Of a stretch of DNA of 30,018 bases, positions 23,909-29,337 are shown piece by piece (within the stretch, counting starts at the first letter, position 1; every line of letters begins with the position of its first letter). The DNA is taken from the IMG/VR virus record IMGVR_UViG_3300027977_000140, positions 1 through 30,018 of that record. The stretch is one strand, 5' to 3'. The notes beneath the pieces were generated by a model. The model was not told the origin of the DNA. It did not search any database and saw only the letters and a list, made by a program, of their open reading frames with translations. Source of the DNA: a virus. The translations under genes and the position numbers were made by a program.

Positions 23909-23930
23909 AACCCGACATTAAACCCGACAT
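23909..23930 (+). repeat. Tandem AACCCGACAT repeat
   Basis: AACCCGACAT occurs at 23909-23918 and 23921-23930, a 12-base period. The function is unknown. It lies between the GTTAAC palindromes and the minus-strand terminator. Confidence 0.6.
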
Positions 23931-23993
23931 GTTACCCTGTTCGGTAAAACTGGGATAATTTTCGTATAACTTGGCCGGAATTATCGCGAACGG

Positions 23994-24032
23994 TAAAAGC
24001 AAAAGGCACCAACCCGTGAAGGTTAGTGCCTT
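23994..24032 (-). terminator. Rho-independent terminator of the minus-strand operon
   Basis: Read on the minus strand, AAGGCAC, one unpaired base, then AACC with a 6-base loop and the complementary GGTT and GTGCCTT form an 11-bp stem with a single mismatch (24003-24032). TTTTGCTTTT follows. On the plus strand no T-run follows, so it mainly stops the leftward transcript after the 44-residue gene. Confidence 0.82.
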
Positions 24033-24036
24033 CGAT

Positions 24037-24203
24037 CAAGCCGAAACTTGGTGGGTTCCCGTGTAAACACGAGAGGGGCCTTAGCAGCATCAAGTGGACG
24101 GTGTGTCGCGATCCTATTCCGGTAACGCTCCGGCTTTGCCCTAGGGCTTGTCTCTCGACATAGGCACACCGCCCGCGCACACCATACCAAATTACGCGGG
24201 CGG
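24037..24203 (-). ncRNA. Possible structured RNA / 3' UTR element
   Basis: Several pairings crowd this stretch. CGGTGTG (24099-24105) pairs with CACACCG (24165-24171). This encloses a TGTC/GACA hairpin with a GAGA tetraloop on the minus strand (24149-24160), the palindrome GCCCTAGGGC (24138-24147) and a CCGG/CCGG hairpin (24119-24133). A 9-bp stem CCGCCCGCG/CGCGGGCGG (24169-24177 with 24195-24203) competes with the first for bases 24169-24171. I recognise no known RNA family. A tRNA was considered and rejected. Confidence 0.35.
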
Positions 24204-24205
24204 GT

Positions 24206-24340
24206 TCAAGCTACTACTAATTCTTGCGTGTCTTCCTCAGCTGCCTGACATCCGCAAGGTGCGTAGTCCTCGTTTTTATCAAACGGCCAATCGCATATGC
24301 CGTCTTCCGATCCACAATATTTGCACTCCGGTTCCATCAT
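24206..24340 (-). CDS. 44-residue cysteine-rich (zinc-ribbon-like) protein
   Basis: The minus-strand frame from ATG 24340 to TGA 24206 encodes MMEPECKYCGSEDGICDWPF and 24 further residues. C6 and C9 form CxxC, C16 follows, and C29 and C31 form CxC, so a single zinc site is plausible. The ATG overlaps the upstream gene's stop (ATGA), and AAGG lies seven bases upstream of it, both as in neighbouring genes of this operon. It is the last gene before the structured region and terminator. Small zinc-finger proteins are common among phage early genes, and its function is unknown. Confidence 0.75.
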   Translation of the reverse strand: MMEPECKYCGSEDGICDWPFDKNEDYAPCGCQAAEEDTQELVVA

Positions 24341-24594
24341 CCTTCATCCTTCTGCGCGGGGTTGGTGGCTAGCGTAAAGACACCGTAACCTTGCTTCTGC
24401 AATTCTTTCAAAAGCAAAAGCCCTTGGTCCGTTGGATCGCAGTTAAAAGTTCTGCTGGCGGCATGAAACGCTAAACCAATATTCCATGCGTCTAGGTTGT
24501 CGGGCTGCTGCTCGTATGTGTAACCACGCTGCTGCTCTGGCTCGTCATAGGCTTTACCCCATACACCAAGTTTAAGTGTTGCCTCCCGTTTCAT
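24337..24594 (-). CDS. Hypothetical early protein, 85 residues
   Basis: The frame begins MKREATLKLGVWGKAYDEPE and ends LATNPAQKDEG. The central part (LDAWNIGLAFHAASRTFNCD, then TDQGLLLLKELQKQGYGVFTL) suggests a small alpha/beta fold. Both ends overlap neighbouring genes by ATGA, so it is clearly part of the coupled minus-strand operon. No family is recognised and no membrane segment or nucleotide-binding motif is visible. Confidence 0.75.
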   Translation of the reverse strand: MKREATLKLGVWGKAYDEPEQQRGYTYEQQPDNLDAWNIGLAFHAASRTFNCDPTDQGLLLLKELQKQGYGVFTLATNPAQKDEG

Positions 24595-25211
24595 AACATT
24601 TCCTTAACTTTTCGCAGAACCTCGCCCAATCGCTCAAGCGGGGCTGGCAATGGTGGATTAGATGGCGGTGGTGGAATGGGGCGCCAGTGCGAGTAAGACT
24701 CTAGGTTCCAACCTTGATGGCACTCAGGGTGTATCTGCCCATCTTCATTAAGATGAACGACATGCGTTTCAGTCCAGCTTCTATGGCTGTTTTTAACTTG
24801 TGTGGTGACCAGAAACGAAACACCCTCCTCTTTCGGCGCAGTGCTAATATCAAACCAACGCGCATTTGCATCAGCCCAATCTAGCGCGGCGTCGTCGGCT
24901 GCTACCCATTCGTCGTAGAGGGCTTTGGAAACCGGCATCATTTCCTCGCTGTTCAATACCGCTCTTGAGCATCTTTCAATTTGCTCCACGGTGACATCCT
25001 CACAGCCATCGGCCAAACGTTTTAGGGCAATGTTCCTAACCTTTTGCAAGCACGCTCTAAGTGCCTTAATTTCAGAGGCCAAACGCTCTTGCTGTTTCGC
25101 ATGCTTTTCATGGTCGGCGGCGACGCTTTTGCTAAGGTCAACATATCGGTCATTCCAGACCTTTGCCGCAACCTCAAAGCCTTCGGGGTTCATTTTGGGT
25201 ATTTGGGTCAC
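24591..25211 (-). CDS. DUF551-containing phage protein
   Basis: This is a 206-residue protein. The N-terminal part is a coiled coil (KSVAADHEKHAKQQERLASE onward, residues about 28-65) followed by a helical linker. Residues about 119-183 carry the DUF551 pattern: WFDISTAPKEEGVSFLVTTQ, a middle strand with ETHVVHLN and a closing SHWRPIPPPP. DUF551 proteins are common accessory genes of temperate and virulent phages with no established biochemical role. ATGA overlaps connect it with both neighbours. The proline-rich stretch SNPPLPAPLERLG near the C-terminus may be a linker to a short terminal helix. Confidence 0.82.
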   Translation of the reverse strand: MTQIPKMNPEGFEVAAKVWNDRYVDLSKSVAADHEKHAKQQERLASEIKALRACLQKVRNIALKRLADGCEDVTVEQIERCSRAVLNSEEMMPVSKALYDEWVAADDAALDWADANARWFDISTAPKEEGVSFLVTTQVKNSHRSWTETHVVHLNEDGQIHPECHQGWNLESYSHWRPIPPPPSNPPLPAPLERLGEVLRKVKEML

Positions 25212-25531
25212 TTGCTCTCCTCCATCTTTGCTAATGGCGCTTCAATTGCTGCTTGCAATGGTTCGTAGCGGCCTGTGTTATGCGCGGCGATGATGTTGTT
25301 CAAAGCCGTCCGCAATCGTTCGAGTTCACCGCTTGCCGTTTCACGTTGTGCTGCAATAGCCTTAGCCATCTGCGTGTAAAACGGGTGATAAAACTCAGGC
25401 AGAACAATGACGCGCTCAACATCATCAGGCGCATGAATCCGATAGGTTGATCCGTCGCCTTTAGTCGCGACGACATAGCCTGCACCTATTTCGATATACT
25501 CGCGCATCGCAGGCGCGACGGGGTTAGTCAT
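25208..25531 (-). CDS. Hypothetical protein, paralogue of the next gene upstream
   Basis: This 107-residue protein is read from ATG 25531 (MTNPVAPAMREYIEIGAG). The frame stays open to 25627, but AAGGA eight bases before 25531 and the 8-base ATGACTAA overlap with the upstream gene point to the internal ATG. It shares with the adjacent 148-residue protein a common plan: MTN start, GxxYV, DGxTY, an Asp-rich turn and then an Ala/Glu/Leu helix (MAKAIAAQRETASGELERLR). The C-terminal half is helical. No known function; perhaps a small DNA- or nucleotide-interacting accessory protein. Confidence 0.74.
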   Translation of the reverse strand: MTNPVAPAMREYIEIGAGYVVATKGDGSTYRIHAPDDVERVIVLPEFYHPFYTQMAKAIAAQRETASGELERLRTALNNIIAAHNTGRYEPLQAAIEAPLAKMEESK

Positions 25532-25970
25532 GGGGTTGGTCCTTTTTGCGTTCACGCTCAATTTGCTCAAAAATTGCCTTGGCGCTGTCTGTTGGCCATG
25601 GGGTTGTCTCGCCTGCTGCCTTTGCAAGAAGATCGGTGATGGCCTGCCAATACTCGTGCGTTACCGTAACCATTCCATATTGATCTAACGGGCCACCACT
25701 TCTGGCGTTTATGGCGTTAAACTCATGATATGCGATCCATGCTAATCCTTTCAAATTAGCCACCTCCACCTCCCGCGCCTTACGCTCGGCAAGGAGCGCG
25801 GCGGCGATGTCTGGGGCGGCTGCGAACAACATTGCATGAGTGTCGATAACTTGCGGATCGGTGCTGTGGCTTACCTGATATGTTGCGCCATCTTCACGCC
25901 GCCTAATCATCACGTACAGATCACCCAATCCAGCCCAAGCCTCTAGCTGCTCATTGGTAAAGTTAGTCAT
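25524..25970 (-). CDS. Hypothetical protein with DGATY motif, 148 residues
   Basis: The protein starts MTNFTNEQLEAWAGLGDLYV and contains MIRRREDGATYQVSHSTDP, then an alanine-rich helix (MLFAAAPDIAAALLAERKAR). That helix resembles accessory proteins widespread in phages that combine a short beta domain with an AAAPDIAAALL-type helix. The C-terminal half includes LAWIAYHEFNAINARSGGP and a charged end. It overlaps its neighbours by eight bases at each end (ATGACTAA both times). Function unknown. Confidence 0.75.
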   Translation of the reverse strand: MTNFTNEQLEAWAGLGDLYVMIRRREDGATYQVSHSTDPQVIDTHAMLFAAAPDIAAALLAERKAREVEVANLKGLAWIAYHEFNAINARSGGPLDQYGMVTVTHEYWQAITDLLAKAAGETTPWPTDSAKAIFEQIERERKKDQPHD

Positions 25971-26322
25971 CGTATTGTCCTTCGATTGCAGTGATCTCGA
26001 CGCGGACGCAGGCTATGCGGTCGGGTGATGCATCGCCTTCTGCGTGGTCGCTTGAGAAGTGACCAAGTTCCCAGATTCCATCCTCGTAAACATTGAAATA
26101 CCGCACTACCTTAAACACTCTCGGCTCTGGTGGTGGTGCGGCCTCTTGGATGTAACCTTGCCAGATGGCGGATCGCGTTGTGTCCAGATCAGGATTAAGT
26201 GCAAAAATATCGCCATATCGGTTCATCCAAAAAGTTCCACCTCCTACTCTCGGGTGAAACCAATTGGCGTTTTCCCGCGCCTCTTGGCTGGTCAGCAGTT
26301 CTTGAAAGGTTGGTGGGGTCAT
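25963..26322 (-). CDS. Hypothetical protein, 119 residues
   Basis: ATG 26322 (MTPPTFQELLTSQEARENAN) is preferred to the longer frame start at 26349. It forms the ATGA overlap with the upstream gene and has AAGGAAG seven bases upstream. The protein has NWFHPRVGGGTFWMNRYGDI, a proline-rich linker (EAAPPPEPRVF) and a final beta-rich section with FKVVRYFNVYEDGIWELGHF. No family is recognised. Its location within a run of small coupled genes suggests an accessory role. Confidence 0.73.
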   Translation of the reverse strand: MTPPTFQELLTSQEARENANWFHPRVGGGTFWMNRYGDIFALNPDLDTTRSAIWQGYIQEAAPPPEPRVFKVVRYFNVYEDGIWELGHFSSDHAEGDASPDRIACVRVEITAIEGQYDD

Positions 26323-26624
26323 GCGGCAGCTTCCTTTTGCCAAATCCAAGTAAAAAACACGTCATTGACAAGCTGGCGAAGATCAGGCTCGTAAGCTGTC
26401 ATCTCCTTGGCGACTGTGAGTGGGTCTAGGCGACTGTGAGTAAACTCAATTGCGTCATACAATCCACCTGTATCTGGCCTTGAAAACTTGTAATGTTTCT
26501 GGCCGCGCTGGTCGATTGAATCCAAGCGCCAGCCGCAAATGAACAAAAGATTCAAAGCCCGCTTTCTGCTGTCAGCGATTTCTTCCAACCCCGGCCATTT
26601 TTCAATTGCTTGCTCCAAAGTCAT
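26319..26624 (-). CDS. Hypothetical protein, 101 residues
   Basis: The frame starts MTLEQAIEKWPGLEEIADSR and continues with a helical N-terminal half, a strand LFICGWRLDSIDQRGQKHYK and a C-terminal helix LRQLVNDVFFTWIWQKEAAA. ATGA overlaps join it to both neighbours, so the frame is intact. Unusually, a perfect 13-base direct repeat (26409-26421 and 26429-26441, period 20) is read in two different frames inside it. No family is recognised. Confidence 0.73.
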   Translation of the reverse strand: MTLEQAIEKWPGLEEIADSRKRALNLLFICGWRLDSIDQRGQKHYKFSRPDTGGLYDAIEFTHSRLDPLTVAKEMTAYEPDLRQLVNDVFFTWIWQKEAAA

Positions 26625-26878
26625 CCCTCACCCTCCACAATGCCAGCACGGCGTTTGATAACTTTAAGCGCCAAATCCCAGCCCAATATTGCGGGCGGGT
26701 CTAGCGATGGTTCGTCCATGTCGCGCAGCAATTCGGCTACAAGGGCGCGGGCGTAGGTGCGGTCGGTATCATAATCCTTGCCTTGTTCTCGCCAATCAGA
26801 CGGAAAGCCGTCCTTAGCGTTCACTGCCGCGTGTCCGGCATCAATAGCGCGGTCTAGTTCTGGTGTGGTGGTCATCAC
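26621..26878 (-). CDS. Hypothetical protein, 85 residues
   Basis: This small helical protein reads MMTTTPELDRAIDAGHAAVN and then DGFPSDWREQGKDYDTDRTY, ending in a helix VAELLRDMDEPSLDPPAILG and KVIKRRAGIVEGEG. GTG 26878 overlaps the RecT stop by four bases, whereas ATG 26875 shares one base with it. Either would be coupled. I do not recognise the family; its place directly after the recombinase genes suggests a recombination or replication accessory, by context only. Confidence 0.72.
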   Translation of the reverse strand: MMTTTPELDRAIDAGHAAVNAKDGFPSDWREQGKDYDTDRTYARALVAELLRDMDEPSLDPPAILGWDLALKVIKRRAGIVEGEG

Positions 26879-27843
26879 ACAGCCTCCGTAAGATCATCGG
26901 CGCGGTCGTTCCGAAGTTCGACCAGACTAGCAACCTGATGCTCGGGATAGCTTGGCAACGCCATTTCGATTTGCTCCCAAGCCTCGGTCAATTCGGTTGC
27001 AGTCTTGGCTTCCATCAGCATTTCAGCGGCGGCTTGTGGCTCAAGCAATTCAACCGCGTCGGCCTCCACCTCTGGCTCTGGTGCTTCGATTGCTGGTGGT
27101 GTAAAGTCATCATTGAGTGACGTTGGCAACGTGGCGCGTTCCTCACGGGCGGCGAGCGTCAAATCATAGGTGGAATCATCTGCCGCAATTGCGTTGGCCA
27201 ACTCGGGCGACAGGCTTAGGTATTTCATCAAGCGTTTCAGCACGGTCTTGCGCGCCATTTCGTCCCAGTGATCTTTCCAAGGGCCTGCGTTCTTTGCTCG
27301 GCTGATGTTGCGGATCTTCTCAATCTGCCCGTGAGTCATGACTTCAAGCTGGTGAGTGCCATCCTTGAATACCGCAAGAGCATAGGCAATCCGAAACTTG
27401 CCACGGTCTCCATCCAAATATGGACGGTGGATTGGTCGACTCTCAGAAGCCAAGTCCAATTCAAACACGTCTTTTTCATAGACGATCTGGGCCGTGATCG
27501 TGCTAATTTCCCCAGACTGGCGGGCGAGCTTAATCAGGCCGTTGACCATCGGCATGTACTGGCAATTCGTGCCAAACTTAACCAAGGCCGCCTCACGTCC
27601 ATCAGGGATAAGCCCGTCCTTCGCACATGCGAGACATGAAGCAAAGATTGTCTTCGGATCACAGTCCAGCATACCATTGCCTTGCTGCACCGCAGTCAAC
27701 ACCACACGGCGGAAACGGTCGAAGCTGATGTGTTGGGGCAGTACCGCTTCAATGTCTTGCTGCTGGCGTTCTAGGCGCTCACGGAACACCATGATTGGCG
27801 GGGCTGGCTTGTTCTGGGTGGTGGTTGCTACTGCGTTGCTCAT
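26875..27843 (-). CDS. recT: RecT-family single-strand annealing protein
   Basis: This 322-residue recombinase coats single-stranded DNA and anneals it to complementary strands. The RecT core lies at about residues 30-215: PKTIFASCLACAKDGLIPDG, AALVKFGTNCQYMPMVNGLI, KLARQSGEISTITAQIVYE and a basic stretch ARKTVLKRLMKYLSLSPELA. The C-terminal about 100 residues are acidic and proline/glutamate-rich, a usual flexible tail in this family. It overlaps the nuclease gene by four bases (ATGA), so the exonuclease/annealase pair is co-translated. It should act in replication, repair of phage ends or recombination with other phages. Confidence 0.95.
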   Translation of the reverse strand: MSNAVATTTQNKPAPPIMVFRERLERQQQDIEAVLPQHISFDRFRRVVLTAVQQGNGMLDCDPKTIFASCLACAKDGLIPDGREAALVKFGTNCQYMPMVNGLIKLARQSGEISTITAQIVYEKDVFELDLASESRPIHRPYLDGDRGKFRIAYALAVFKDGTHQLEVMTHGQIEKIRNISRAKNAGPWKDHWDEMARKTVLKRLMKYLSLSPELANAIAADDSTYDLTLAAREERATLPTSLNDDFTPPAIEAPEPEVEADAVELLEPQAAAEMLMEAKTATELTEAWEQIEMALPSYPEHQVASLVELRNDRADDLTEAV

Positions 27844-28811
27844 GCTGCTTCTCCAATTCTAAATTGTGGTGGGGCTACGTCTGACATCCATGGGACAAAA
27901 TCATGGTCGGCAGCCCATGTGAGCGGGTTGATTTGTGCCCATGGAACATCGAAGCCAAAGCGTTCGACATATCCTTTGTAGTTGGTCACGGCGGTCTCAA
28001 TCTTTTGGCGGCCGCTACGGTGTGAGGCGTCTTCTGGCATGACGGCAACCGGCATCACGATGGGCGCATGGCCTGCCTTGTTGTCCAGCTTTTGGTAAAA
28101 CAACCAGCACCAAGCCCATTTGTCGCGCAAGGCAATCTCTTGCAGGATAGGCTTATGCTCATCGGTTGCCCCAAACACTTGCCCGCCATTGATAAAGTCG
28201 CGCATCTTCTCGCGGCCGGTGTGATAGTGGGAGCGTTGAAGATCATAATCCCGCATGGCAATAAACCGCATGGCGGAATCGTAAGGGCTTCGGCCTTGCG
28301 TGTTTGCCCCGCCATAGCTTTTCAGATCCAAACCAAAGGCCGGATTGATGGCGTCAAACTTGGCACGCATCAGCATTCCGTCTTGCTCCCAGATCACGGC
28401 CACTTCCCGCAAGAAGTTCTTAGACAAGCCAACGTCTGGGTGATTGGTCACTAGCGCAGCCATGTGACGCAAAGCCTTTTCTTCGCTTGCGGTAATGATG
28501 GCCTTCCCAGCCTCAACCATGGAGTCCCGCCATTCTTGGGCTTCCTTCTTGCGGAAGTCCGAATAAGGGCTGACCACGGCAACACGATCAAAGACCGCCT
28601 CGCCTTCCAAGATCAGCGCATGAAGGGCCTTCCCGAAGTCAAAGTGAGGCTTGTAAACATTCTCGTTGTCGGGATTGTGGACTGACTTATACCACCAGTC
28701 AGCGGGCGACCGTAGCAGGGTCTTCAAGTCGGTCGATCCAATAGCGCCACAACCAAAATAGGTTTCGTCTGGCATGGATAAATAGACGCCTGGCTTTGGA
28801 AGATTGGCCAT
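27840..28811 (-). CDS. RecE-type PD-(D/E)XK exonuclease
   Basis: This 323-residue protein matches the phage RecE/exonuclease VIII-like domain. It starts with PGVYLSMPDETYFGCGAIGS and TDLKTLLRSPADWWY, then FGKALHALILEG with G60 and H64. The catalytic core is E136 (REVAVIWEQDG), D153 (AKFDAINP), and D162 with K164 (GLDLKSYGG). The downstream QRSHY (Q192, Y196) fits the QxxxY motif of RecB-like nucleases. It would resect double-stranded ends to make single strands for the RecT partner encoded next. The start has GAAAGG about ten bases upstream. Confidence 0.93.
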   Translation of the reverse strand: MANLPKPGVYLSMPDETYFGCGAIGSTDLKTLLRSPADWWYKSVHNPDNENVYKPHFDFGKALHALILEGEAVFDRVAVVSPYSDFRKKEAQEWRDSMVEAGKAIITASEEKALRHMAALVTNHPDVGLSKNFLREVAVIWEQDGMLMRAKFDAINPAFGLDLKSYGGANTQGRSPYDSAMRFIAMRDYDLQRSHYHTGREKMRDFINGGQVFGATDEHKPILQEIALRDKWAWCWLFYQKLDNKAGHAPIVMPVAVMPEDASHRSGRQKIETAVTNYKGYVERFGFDVPWAQINPLTWAADHDFVPWMSDVAPPQFRIGEAA

Positions 28812-28827
28812 TGCACGGACGCCTTTC

Positions 28828-28989
28828 TCAGTTCTTTGATTGCATCCCGCAGAATCTTGCGGGCTTGATCTTTGTTTGGTGGCTTGTTGCCAGTTCAGCT
28901 TCCCGCATCAGGTGGCGGGCGCGCGTCATCGAGCGGACAAAATCCGGCGTCTCAATGACAAAGCGGGTCAGGTCGGTGTTGGGGGTCAT
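28828..28989 (-). CDS. Small 53-residue frame, possibly frame-disrupted
   Basis: From ATG 28989, sharing one base with the upstream stop (TAATG), the frame reads MTPNTDLTRFVIETPDFVRS and then MTRARHLMREAELATS, ending in SKN. The first 36 residues look like a real protein. After about 28884 a different frame gives a much more natural helix (NKPPNKDQARKILRDAIKEL then RKASVQ), whereas the annotated frame reads through to TGA 28828. A one-base deletion or programmed shift near 28880-28890 would join the two. Function unknown. Confidence 0.5.
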   Translation of the reverse strand: MTPNTDLTRFVIETPDFVRSMTRARHLMREAELATSHQTKIKPARFCGMQSKN

Positions 28990-29333
28990 TAGTCGGCCAC
29001 CCTGCGCGCTTGTTGAGCAAATGGGTCAAATTCGCGGGCAATGCGAAACTCGTAGAAACCCGCATCCAGATCATAACCACCATGAGGCACAGCAGCATCT
29101 TGAATAAGGCTTTGAGGCTCTTTCAAAATCGCATAGAGAATTTGCATCCCCGCTGGGGCATCTTCACGCTCCATGACATCGCCACCAGTCAACACATGAT
29201 GATGGCCGCTTTCGCTATGGGAAATAATGAAGCCTTTTGCGACACGTTCTGCGGGCTTGGTTTTGCACTCTGGGATGGCGTCAATTTTGATGATGGTGAT
29301 TTCGCCTTGAGCGCCGATGATTTGCTTAGCCAT
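28989..29333 (-). CDS. Phage protein with SESGHHHVLTG motif
   Basis: This 114-residue protein begins MAKQIIGAQGEITIIKIDAI and has a central histidine cluster in IISHSESGHHHVLTGGDV, followed by AGMQILYAILKEPQSLIQ and PHGGYDLDAGFYEFRIAREF. The layout of beta strands around GHHH resembles small conserved phage proteins of unknown role with a cupin-like look, in which the histidines might bind a metal. The gene lies four bases after the DUF6745-like gene and one-base overlaps the next. The fold assignment is a guess; the reading frame is well supported. Confidence 0.77.
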   Translation of the reverse strand: MAKQIIGAQGEITIIKIDAIPECKTKPAERVAKGFIISHSESGHHHVLTGGDVMEREDAPAGMQILYAILKEPQSLIQDAAVPHGGYDLDAGFYEFRIAREFDPFAQQARRVAD

Positions 29334-29337
29334 TTGT

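Larger units (their letters stand above)
23820..24205. other. Convergent intergenic region, no supported gene
   Basis: Between the two converging operons lie 386 bases without a convincing coding frame. From left to right they hold paired TGTTAACA palindromes (23843-23869), a tandem AACCCGACAT repeat (23909-23930), a GATAATT/AATTATC inverted repeat (23954-23985), a minus-strand terminator (23994-24032) and several hairpins up to 24203. The terminator fits the end of the minus-strand operon. Confidence 0.7.

Noticed and set aside
23719-23958. Plus-strand frame across the phosphoesterase 3' end (possible 52-residue gene from ATG 23800)
   Set aside because: The nearest GGGGA is 13 bases away and most of the frame is made of the GTTAAC palindromes and tandem repeat; possible but not supported.
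24094-24175. tRNA-like shape on the minus strand (7-bp stem followed by TCCA)
   Set aside because: No T-arm with a TTCGA-type loop and no proper D or anticodon arm can be drawn.
24148-24372. 74-residue plus-strand frame
   Set aside because: Overlaps the structured region and lies antisense to the coupled 44-residue gene, with no ribosome site.
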